From an uncultured Clostridia bacterium (GTDB lineage: Bacteria > Bacillota > Clostridia > TANB77 > CAG-465), in contig CAKPAG010000001.1 in the NCBI GenBank assembly GCA_934132895.1, forward strand, positions 62,001 through 126,000: 64,000 nt of DNA, written 5' to 3'. The translations under genes were made by a program, and so were the position numbers. Below, piece by piece: positions 36,517 through 44,019 of this stretch. Under the pieces are notes generated by a model. It ran no database searches, was not told where the DNA came from, and saw nothing but the letters and a program-made list of their open reading frames with translations. Positions within the stretch are counted from its first letter, which is position 1. Every line of letters starts with the position of its first letter.

Positions 36517-37014
36517 TTAAATTTCATTTTTAATCATACTATCAAAACGTATATGGTGAGTATGACATATTGCTATTGCAAGTGCATCTGTAGTATCATC
36601 AAGTCTTGGCATTTTCTCAAGTTTTAAAAAATCTTTTACCATATTTTTTACTTGTATCTTCTCAGCTCTACCATAACCTACAATAGCCATCTTGGCTTGC
36701 AATGGTGTATACTCGTATATAGGGATATCTAGTGATGCTAAAGTATTTAGTATTACTCCTCTTGCCTCTGCTACCTTTATGGCAGTTTTAGAGTTGTTAT
36801 TAAAATACAAATCTTCTATTGAAGCTGCATCTATTTTATATCTTGAAATTACCTCTCTTAAATCGAGTTCTATTTTCCTAAGTCTTTTAGGAAAATCACT
36901 ATTAGGCTCTGTTGATATACATCCATATTCTAACGCCTTATACTTATTTTTTGAAAAATTTATTACTCCATATCCAACTCTACCAAAACCTGGATCTATT
37001 CCTAATACTATCAT
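36517..37014 (-). CDS. ruvC: crossover junction endodeoxyribonuclease RuvC
   Basis: Holliday-junction resolvase, 165 residues. Four acidic catalytic residues are visible: Asp7 in VLGIDPGFGRVGYGV, Glu near 67 in SIEDLYFNNN, and the Asp pair in RLDDTTDALAIAICH near 137-145. EARGVIL follows the family pattern. It is downstream of the debranching-like gene with a 25-base gap. Confidence 0.96.
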   Translation of the reverse strand: MIVLGIDPGFGRVGYGVINFSKNKYKALEYGCISTEPNSDFPKRLRKIELDLREVISRYKIDAASIEDLYFNNNSKTAIKVAEARGVILNTLASLDIPIYEYTPLQAKMAIVGYGRAEKIQVKNMVKDFLKLEKMPRLDDTTDALAIAICHTHHIRFDSMIKNEI

Positions 37015-37039
37015 TATTACTTCCTTTTCCTTTTAAACT

Positions 37040-38860
37040 TCATGTTAGCATATCATATAGCCTTATGACTTCTGCATTGGTGAAAAGATCATATCCAATG
37101 CTATCAATATTATGACCTTTTTCATGATATATTTCTTTAACTCCACCATTTACGTATTTTCCAATATCTTGTATAAGCTCTTTAACCATATTAAATGCTA
37201 TTTTTTGTGATGCTCTAGTTACTCCGTTTTGTCTTAGATTTGCTTTAACAAAGTAAGCCATATATTTTGGATACACTAAAGAGTCATTATACTTTGAATT
37301 TTTAGAAAATTCACGAAGCCCATAAGGTGTATATAATTCTTTAAATATTGTATCAAGTAATTTAAAAGGCATATCATTCATAAGACAAGAATATGAAAGT
37401 GCAAGAGTATATATCATATCAACATTTGCATATTCGTCTTTTTCTTCTAGATTTCTTTTTAATAATCTTTTGTCCTCGTTCCAGAATTTTTCTTTTATAA
37501 TTTTATGTATAAACACAATCTCATCAAATATTTTTATATCCTCAAGAGATTTTTCTTTTAGAATGCTTTCATAAACTTTAAATGCGTTATATGCTAGTGC
37601 AACATATTTTATCTCTTTATATAACAAAGCCTTTTTATCTATTATTTCATACACTATCTCTTTTACCATATCAAAATACAAAAGATAATTATTTTCTTTT
37701 TGAAGTACTCTATTTACTGCTTCCACATACCATAGTTTTAACTCCAAAAATTTCTTCACGAAATCATCATTTTCTATATACAAAGCTTCAATATTTTTAA
37801 TATATCTTCGTATTTTAAGCAATATCTTATTTGCTTGGTTTATTTTATTAAATGTAAGATACTGACCATCTATACTTCTTACAATTAAATTTAAGTGCTT
37901 TATATCTTCTTTTATTTTTAAAACTTCTTCTTTATTTTGAACAGCCTTAAGTATTTCCTTGTTATAATCTTTTACATATGGTAAAGATGATACCATACAT
38001 TCTTCAAAATTCAAATTATTTATTGACATAGCAAGTTCTTTTAATTCAACAAAATTTTCATCAATTGTATCTTCTATTAATTTATTTGTTGCTTCAAATT
38101 CAGTTAAAATATAACTTAAATCTAGTTTTTTTAAATCTTTTTCTTCTGATGATATATATATAACTGCATTTTTAGTTTCTCCAGGTTTTACTTCTATCTC
38201 AAATTCACCTGGTAAGAATAAATCTTCTGTATATATTTCTTTTTCATCATTTTTATTTACAAACTCATGCTTTACGTTATTTAAGTTTCTTGGCTCAGAT
38301 GTAAATATCATATTATCTGAGCCCATAACTAAGTTTTCATCATCCATAATACTTAAATTTATTATTACTGTATTATTCGATGATTTTCTTTGATTAAACT
38401 TAGCAAGCTTTCCAGTTCTTACAGAAAATAAATCTCTGTATGTAACCATTGGTATAACTTTAAAACTAGCCTTATCTTTTTCATTATTTTGTATTTTATA
38501 ACTAATGCAAAGTAGTTTGTATTTGTTTGAAAAAGTTATCTTTTTAGAATACGAAATTCCACCTAAATTATACTCAAATATATTTTCATTTAAATCTACC
38601 GAATTTAAATACTCAATTGTAGATAAATTTTGAATAGAAGTACTAAGTTCAACCATTTTATATACTTTATCTTTAACTTCTATCTTTTCTATTAAATTTT
38701 CTACTATTACTCTTCCGTTTTTTATATATAACCCATTATATGGCTTTCTTGCATCTAAGCATGCAGACATGGAAAGACAAGTATCATATCCATCCGATAA
38801 TACATACTCTACTTGTCTTAATTTTTCCCAGTTATTTATTCCTCTTTTGTACTTAAACAT
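37040..38860 (-). CDS. diverged glycogen-debranching-enzyme-like protein
   Basis: 606 residues, cytoplasmic. The N-terminal 250 residues look like the beta-sandwich N-domain of bacterial amylo-alpha-1,6-glucosidases; YVLSDGYDTCLSMSACLDAR, then KPYNGLYI, aligns with the usual LxNGxGGYxSGTxxxxNTRxYHGL but lacks its GG and YHGL residues. The C-terminal half is helical like an (alpha/alpha)6 barrel (YTPYGLREFSKNSKYNDSLVYP). Loss of conserved positions suggests altered substrate or a non-catalytic role. The start lies nine bases after the yvcK stop. Confidence 0.5.
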   Translation of the reverse strand: MFKYKRGINNWEKLRQVEYVLSDGYDTCLSMSACLDARKPYNGLYIKNGRVIVENLIEKIEVKDKVYKMVELSTSIQNLSTIEYLNSVDLNENIFEYNLGGISYSKKITFSNKYKLLCISYKIQNNEKDKASFKVIPMVTYRDLFSVRTGKLAKFNQRKSSNNTVIINLSIMDDENLVMGSDNMIFTSEPRNLNNVKHEFVNKNDEKEIYTEDLFLPGEFEIEVKPGETKNAVIYISSEEKDLKKLDLSYILTEFEATNKLIEDTIDENFVELKELAMSINNLNFEECMVSSLPYVKDYNKEILKAVQNKEEVLKIKEDIKHLNLIVRSIDGQYLTFNKINQANKILLKIRRYIKNIEALYIENDDFVKKFLELKLWYVEAVNRVLQKENNYLLYFDMVKEIVYEIIDKKALLYKEIKYVALAYNAFKVYESILKEKSLEDIKIFDEIVFIHKIIKEKFWNEDKRLLKRNLEEKDEYANVDMIYTLALSYSCLMNDMPFKLLDTIFKELYTPYGLREFSKNSKYNDSLVYPKYMAYFVKANLRQNGVTRASQKIAFNMVKELIQDIGKYVNGGVKEIYHEKGHNIDSIGYDLFTNAEVIRLYDMLT

Positions 38861-38869
38861 TAAATATTC

Positions 38870-40405
38870 TTATCCTTTCCTATTTACAACTTCTTTTATT
38901 TTATTTATTGTAGCTGTACTTTTAGCATGTGCTTTCATTTCTTTTTTGGTAGTAGCATGAGATACTGCTTTATTTGCTCTTGCTTTTACCTTATTAATTT
39001 CTGCTACACTTATATTGTTTTTGTTTGAAGAAACCTTTGAACTGTTATTTAAGTTATTTTTCTTACTTTTTTTATTTTTTAATAACTGTTTTAATTTTAA
39101 TGTTTTTTCTTTTCTTAAATGTTTTTTTCTTAATTTTACTATATTTAAATTGCCAATTCTCTTAGATTTTGTTATTGACATTATAATCTCAGCTATTTTA
39201 TCACTATCATGTATTAATTTTCCTGGTGCAGTTAAAACAAGGTCCGATTTTACAACTGATATTGCTCTATTTTGAATATTTTCAAGGTCAATTTTTATTT
39301 GAGTAGAACCTTCTTGATTAAAGTCTTTTATCATTTCTTGTGTTATTTCACCATTATTTACAATTGCATAATCTAAAACATGTTTTCCTATATATCTTTC
39401 TATTTCATTTATATACCTGGCTAAAGTATATCCATCTGTTTGTCCAGGTTGATTCATTATATTTGATATATATATTTTTTTAGCTCTAGATTTTATTATT
39501 GCTTTAGAAACATCTTCAATTAATAAGTTTGGAGCAACTGAAGTATATAACGCTCCTGGTCCTAAAACTATTACATTAGCTGATTTTATTGCCTCAATTA
39601 CTTCAGGAAGTGCTTTTACAGATCCTTCTTTTAAGAATATTTGCTTTACTCTACTTCTTGATTCGCTAACTCTTTCTACTATATTTTCTTTTCCTACAAC
39701 GACTTCACCATTTTCAAGCCCTGCACAAAGCACAATATTATCTGTTGTTACAGGATATATATTTCCTTGCATTTTAAAAACTTCTGATATTTTAGCTACA
39801 CCCTTTGCAAAACTTCCATTTAAATTAATAAGGGCTGAAACAACTGAATTTCCAACTGAAGTTTCATTTTCATTATTTTTATATGTAAGTAGTTTTGAAA
39901 GATCAGACTCAGAAGTTGAAAGTGCAGCAATACATTTTCTTATATCACCAGTTGTTAAATAGTCCATACCTTGGTTTGCAGCTGAAATTGTTGCATCGTC
40001 TTCTGATACATTAACTACTGCAGTAATATTTGACGTAAACTCTTTAAGTCCCTTTAAAATGTATGGAAGACCACTTCCACCACCAATTACTACTACTTTA
40101 GGTCCTTTTTTTAGTCTTGGATCTTGGTATAAAAGTTTTCTTACTCTTATACTTTTACTTTTTCTTGATATGTTCTTTAAAGAGACATATAATATGTTTT
40201 TCTGTGCTAATACAAATGAAAATATAACGCCAAATATTGATAGGGTTATAAGTACTATATATGCTATTAGCATCTTTCTAGATAAGTCAGACGTTGTGCT
40301 TAACGTTACTACACAAAATATTAATAGTGCAATTGATGCAATTTGTATAAAAATATATCTTTTTACTCTTGCACCTGGTTTTAGCCATTCTAGTATTGTT
40401 TTCAT
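38870..40405 (-). CDS. yvcK: YvcK/GlmR family UDP-GlcNAc-binding regulator with membrane anchor
   Basis: 511 residues. Two membrane helices at 17-70 (YIFIQIASIALLIFCVV; YIVLITLSIFGVIFSFVL), then the CofD-like domain: VVVIGGGSGLPYILKGLKE near 105, VNVSEDDA, DYLTTGDIRKCIAALS, VVLCAGLENGEVVVGKENI and VLGPGALYTSVAPNLL. A Lys/Asn/Ala-rich tail of about 80 residues (KKSKKNNLNNSSKVSSNK) is extra. YvcK proteins couple UDP-GlcNAc to cell-wall synthesis, are phosphorylated by PrkC in relatives, and here overlap murB by one base (TAATG). Confidence 0.9.
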   Translation of the reverse strand: MKTILEWLKPGARVKRYIFIQIASIALLIFCVVTLSTTSDLSRKMLIAYIVLITLSIFGVIFSFVLAQKNILYVSLKNISRKSKSIRVRKLLYQDPRLKKGPKVVVIGGGSGLPYILKGLKEFTSNITAVVNVSEDDATISAANQGMDYLTTGDIRKCIAALSTSESDLSKLLTYKNNENETSVGNSVVSALINLNGSFAKGVAKISEVFKMQGNIYPVTTDNIVLCAGLENGEVVVGKENIVERVSESRSRVKQIFLKEGSVKALPEVIEAIKSANVIVLGPGALYTSVAPNLLIEDVSKAIIKSRAKKIYISNIMNQPGQTDGYTLARYINEIERYIGKHVLDYAIVNNGEITQEMIKDFNQEGSTQIKIDLENIQNRAISVVKSDLVLTAPGKLIHDSDKIAEIIMSITKSKRIGNLNIVKLRKKHLRKEKTLKLKQLLKNKKSKKNNLNNSSKVSSNKNNISVAEINKVKARANKAVSHATTKKEMKAHAKSTATINKIKEVVNRKG

Positions 40406-41317
40406 TATTTTTCTCCTCCAATAAATTGAATTTCAGTTTCTAATTTTACTCCAAATTTTTCATATACTTTATCTTGTATATCTTTAATTATCTTTTTTAC
40501 ATCTTTGCAAGTTGCATTTCCTAAGTTTATTATAAATCCAGTATGTTTTTCTGATACTTGCATATCACCAACTCTATATCCTCTAAGACCTGCATCTTGA
40601 ACTAATTTTCCCACAAAATATCCTTCTGGTCTTTTAAAAGTACTTCCTGCATTTGGGTATTCTATAGGTTGTTTAGTTTTTCTAGCAATTGTAAATTCTT
40701 TCATTTTAGCTTCAATTTCTGACAAATTTCCTTTTTGTAATACAAATTTTGCAGACAAAACTATATAATCTTTGTTGTCAGCAAATATACTTTTTCTATA
40801 ACCAAATTTTGCATCTTCTTTTTTAATTTTACAAATATTACAATTTTCATCAAGATAAGTTATTTCTTTAACTACATTTGCTATTTCAGATCCATATGCT
40901 CCTGCATTCATTCGAATGCCTCCACCAATAGTACCAGGTATTCCGGCAAGCAAATTCAAAGCCAGCTAAACTTTCTTTTTTAGCTATTTGTGCAAACTTT
41001 GGCATTGTACAACCAGCATATGCAGTTATTTCTTCACCATTTATTATAACTTTATCAAGACTATTTGCTATTTTTATAACGATACCATCTACACCTTCGT
41101 CAGCTACAACTAAATCACTACCATTTCCTATAACAAAGTATTCAATGTTATTTTCTCTAGCATAGTTAACAGTTTTTATAACGTCATCTATTTCGGTTGG
41201 AATAACCATACATTTAGCATCCCCACCTATCCTTATAGTCGTATGCTTTTTCATACTTTCGTTATATCTTATTTTAGACTTGTCAATTATACTTTCAAGT
41301 CCTATATATTTATCCAC
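40405..41317 (-). CDS. murB: UDP-N-acetylenolpyruvoylglucosamine reductase MurB, with a +1 recoding site
   Basis: Essential FAD enzyme producing UDP-MurNAc for peptidoglycan. About 303 residues once the C of an in-frame CGG (40945-40943) is skipped. FAD site HTTIRIGGDAKCMVIP, then YFVIGNGSDLVVADEGVDG, the shift at [24 protein letters not shown] (a core FAD motif), KFGYRKSIF, and catalytic region PNAGSTFKRPEGYFVGKLV with SEKHTGFIIN. Start is a GTG; AGGAG favours 41317 over 41326. As MurB is required for growth in bacteria with a wall, a true frameshift would be lethal, which supports recoding or an assembly error. Confidence 0.92.
40943..40945 (-). other. in-frame CGG, +1 recoding site in murB
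   Basis: Coding context GCT-TGC-CGG-AAT. Skipping the C gives [12 protein letters not shown]. Zero frame stops at 40886. Confidence 0.9.
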
Positions 41318-41356
41318 AATTACCACACTCCTAATTACAATATATGGTCATTTTCA

Positions 41357-42253
41357 TCAAACTATTGCATCAACAAATGTTTTTGCATCAAATCTTTCAA
41401 TATCATCTATTGTTTCACCTGTTCCAATGTATTTTATTGGGATATTAAGTTCATTTACTATACTAAACACCACACCGCCTTTTGCAGTAGAATCTAGTTT
41501 GGTTAATATCAAAGAATTAACTTCTGTCCTTTCAAAGAAGCTCTTTACTTGAGATACACCGTTTTGTCCAGTGGTAGCATCCAATACCATAATTACTTCA
41601 TTTTTTTCATTAGGTAAATTCTTAAGTATTATTTTTTTCATTTTCTGAAGTTCATCCATTAAATTTTTCTTGTTATGAAGACGACCTGCTGTATCACATA
41701 TTAAAACATCATAGTCTCCATTTTGAAATTTTTTAGTAGCTTCGTATATAACAGAGGCGGGATCTTCATTTTCTTTACCTACACAAATATCAGTGTTTGT
41801 TCTTTTTGCCCATATTTCTAGTTGCTCTACTGCTCCTGCTCTAAATGTATCAGCAGCAGCAAGTAATACTTTTTTTCCTTCTTTTATATATAAATTTGTT
41901 AGCTTACCAATAGATGTAGTTTTTCCTACACCATTTACTCCTACAACTAATATGACTTTCTTTTCATTTAAATCTTCTTCATTTCCTGAACTTTCTAATA
42001 TTTTAACCATTTCAGTTTTTAAAAGCTCTTTTATTGCATTTTCAGATTTATCTACTTGTTTCTTTAAACTTTCTCTTAAATTATCACATATCTTTGTACT
42101 AGTACTAACTCCCACATCAGACAAAATTAGAGTTTCCTCTATTTCGTCTATTATTTCGTTAATATCCTTGTTATTTGCAAATATATTACTAATCTTTATA
42201 TCCAAAGATTCTTTTGTCTTTTTTAAATTATCTTTTATTTTTGAAAAAAACAT
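41357..42253 (-). CDS. ftsY: signal recognition particle receptor FtsY
   Basis: SRP-family GTPase that docks SRP-ribosome complexes to the membrane. 298 residues. N helical domain, then G1 GVNGVGKTTSIGKL near 105, DTFRAGAVEQL, G3 LICDTAGRLHNKKNLMDEL near 190, LDATTGQNG, G4 TKLDSTAKGG near 250 and GTGETIDDIERFD at the end. The short N-terminus without the long acidic A domain is usual for Firmicutes. Confidence 0.96.
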   Translation of the reverse strand: MFFSKIKDNLKKTKESLDIKISNIFANNKDINEIIDEIEETLILSDVGVSTSTKICDNLRESLKKQVDKSENAIKELLKTEMVKILESSGNEEDLNEKKVILVVGVNGVGKTTSIGKLTNLYIKEGKKVLLAAADTFRAGAVEQLEIWAKRTNTDICVGKENEDPASVIYEATKKFQNGDYDVLICDTAGRLHNKKNLMDELQKMKKIILKNLPNEKNEVIMVLDATTGQNGVSQVKSFFERTEVNSLILTKLDSTAKGGVVFSIVNELNIPIKYIGTGETIDDIERFDAKTFVDAIV

Positions 42254-42365
42254 AAAATTCTCCTTTTTTCTAACTATTCTAATTATACCATATTTTATTT
42301 TTTTTTCAAGAAAAGAAGATTATATATTCATAATAATATAAAAGAAATATATATGATAAGATGTA

Positions 42366-42410
42366 AAAAGCTAGGAACAATGTCATAATAACCATTGTGC
42401 CTAGTTTTTT
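42366..42410 (-). terminator. intrinsic terminator upstream of ftsY
   Basis: Stem of about 17 bp with one mismatch (AAAAGCTAGG..ACAATG / CATTGT.CCTAGTTTTT), T-rich ends on both sides. It insulates ftsY from transcripts coming from the right. Confidence 0.75.
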
Positions 42411-42430
42411 ATAATTCTAAAATAACGTAA

Positions 42431-42566
42431 CTAATTTGTAACTTTTATCTTTTTGATTTCATTTATTGGTATATCTATTAAACTAGATATTTTCTCTCGG
42501 GTCTATTCCAGTATCTATTATTTCATATAATTTAGCTTTTTCTAAATCTTTATTTTTGTATTTCAA
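42431..42566 (-). pseudogene. small broken gene, about 44 codons
   Basis: GGAGG precedes TTG at 42566. The frame KYKNKDLEKAKLYEIIDTGID breaks at GAC-CCG-AGA; removing one C of the CCC run continues as REKISSLIDIPINEIKKIKVT to a stop at 42431. The joined peptide looks like a helix-turn-helix fragment. This is a +1 event at CCG-A, not CGG, and CCG is read normally as Pro in several intact genes here, so I treat it as ordinary decay or an assembly slip. Confidence 0.35.
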
Positions 42567-42962
42567 ATATCTCTTTCCTCCTTATTATACATTATTTTTA
42601 CATGTGAGTAAACACATTAAATATATTTTTATACTTTATTTGTGTTTGAAATCACATATAAAAATACTTTATCTACTTTTACTAGTTTTTTGTTATTTTC
42701 ATATTTACTTGAATTTTAAGATTTAAAATTTAAGATTAAATTTTATTTGAATTAAAATTTTGAATTTAATTACTTTGAATTAATTATACTTTTATATTGT
42801 ATACAACTTTTAAAATATTCGAACAGTGATATTATTATACATTACGTAGCACTTTTTGTAAATACTTTCGCCTTAAAAATCGGTCGTAAAATTTCGACAA
42901 AAAAATATGATTTAGAATTAAATGCTTTTTTTATAAAGAATATATAATAATTCTAAATATAT

Positions 42963-43004
42963 AATGAGTAGACACTTTAACGGATAAAATATGTCTACTC
43001 ATTA
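42963..43004 (-). terminator. hairpin ending the secretion operon
   Basis: Perfect 12-bp stem AATGAGTAGACA / TGTCTACTCATT directly after the stop of the S1-domain gene at 43008. Only a weak T-rich stretch follows. Confidence 0.6.
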
Positions 43005-43007
43005 ATA

Positions 43008-43829
43008 TTAACCTATTATGATGAGTTTAATTTTCTTCTTCTCAACATTTATTCTTTTTATACTAACTAAAACTTTTTGGCCATACTCAATTCCATTTAC
43101 ATGCTCAGCAAGTCCCACCAAATTATTTTTAAGTTCAATAAAAACACCTGTCTTTATTCTATTTCGAACAATACCTTCTACAATATCTCCTTCTTTTATT
43201 TTTTTAACATTTTCTTCAAATGTTCCTAATAACTCTTTATATGAAAGTTCTATCCTTCCGGTATCTCTATCATATTTTTTTACTATTACTTCTATTCTTT
43301 GTCCCACTTTAAACATATCAGATGCATGTTGAAGCATAATGTCAGACATATCTTGAACTTTTAATATTCCTGTTACTCCGCCACCGACATCAACAAATGC
43401 TGCATACTCAGTTGTACTTACTACAACCCCTCTTAATTTCATACCTGGTTTTAAGTGCATATACATCCAACGTCTAACTTTAAGTTCAAGCATTCTTTTA
43501 GATAATACAAGCTCAATATCATCTCCATTTTGAATTATTTCCTTAATACATGTATGAAGAATTTTTCCTTTTTTATTTATTATATGTTTTTCCTCAACTT
43601 GTCCATCATCTCCAACAATGCTTGAAGCTTCTTCTCTTGGCATAACTGCTTTTATATTACTTCCAACTATTCCTATCATATTAAAGCTTTCATCAACATC
43701 TTCAACATACATATCAATTACTTGCTCCTCTTTTTTTATTTTTTCAAGATCAGAAAGAGAGTATTTTCTCTCTTTCTTTCTTGTTCTTTTAACATTTACA
43801 TCTTTTTTGTTTTCTAAATTTTCTTCCAC
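43008..43829 (-). CDS. S1-domain RNA-binding protein
   Basis: 273 residues. A basic N-terminus (VKRTRKKERK) precedes three S1-like OB folds: about 45-115 (degenerate), 120-195 (GMKLRGVVVSTTEYAAFVDV, then GGVTGILKVQDM) and 205-273 (EGDIVEGIVRNRIKTGVFIE). It resembles RpsA-like proteins of Firmicutes that bind mRNA. Start placed at GTG 43829 with GAGGT upstream; the frame open from 43847 lacks a site. It is the last gene of the secretion operon, starting about 20 bases after the 56-residue gene. Confidence 0.75.
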   Translation of the reverse strand: MEENLENKKDVNVKRTRKKERKYSLSDLEKIKKEEQVIDMYVEDVDESFNMIGIVGSNIKAVMPREEASSIVGDDGQVEEKHIINKKGKILHTCIKEIIQNGDDIELVLSKRMLELKVRRWMYMHLKPGMKLRGVVVSTTEYAAFVDVGGGVTGILKVQDMSDIMLQHASDMFKVGQRIEVIVKKYDRDTGRIELSYKELLGTFEENVKKIKEGDIVEGIVRNRIKTGVFIELKNNLVGLAEHVNGIEYGQKVLVSIKRINVEKKKIKLIIIG

Positions 43830-43847
43830 AAAAATTACCTCACTCAC

Positions 43848-44018
43848 TTATTCTAAAACTAAATATAATTTATAATCAAATGGAGAATATTCAACTACTT
43901 GAATATTTATCTCCTTATCATTTAATATCAAACTATTTGAATATACAGGATAATTGTCTTTATTTTTAAAAATAAATACTAATTTAAATGTTATTCTTTT
44001 AATAATATTACTATCCAT
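43848..44018 (-). CDS. small hypothetical protein, 56 aa
   Basis: MDSNIIKRITFKLVFIFKNK begins a short, mainly beta-strand peptide ending DYKLYLVLE. GGAG lies six bases before the ATG at 44018, inside the end of the previous gene; spacing of one base indicates coupling. No family recognised. Confidence 0.5.
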   Translation of the reverse strand: MDSNIIKRITFKLVFIFKNKDNYPVYSNSLILNDKEINIQVVEYSPFDYKLYLVLE

Positions 44019-44019
44019 A

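Larger units (their letters stand above)
42254..43007. other. 754-base region with little coding content
   Basis: From left to right: a terminator (42366-42410), a broken 45-codon frame (42431-42566), then about 390 bases of plain AT-rich sequence (42570-42960) in which I see no gene, promoter of note or repeat, and the terminator of the S1-domain gene (42963-43004). It marks the boundary between the chromosomal core genes and the secretion operon. Confidence 0.6.

Noticed and set aside
2482..40945. CGG interruptions explained as random sequencing or assembly insertions
   Set aside because: Not fully excluded, and reads must be checked. Disfavoured because all thirteen are C, all precede the GG of a Gly codon so that CGG is in frame, none precede GG in Trp, AGG or codon-boundary positions, and four lie in one otherwise perfect gene.
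2482..40945. CGG reassigned to another amino acid (as Trp or Gln in some lineages)
   Set aside because: A simple reassignment would keep the zero frame; here the zero frame runs into stops and the family sequence continues only in +1.
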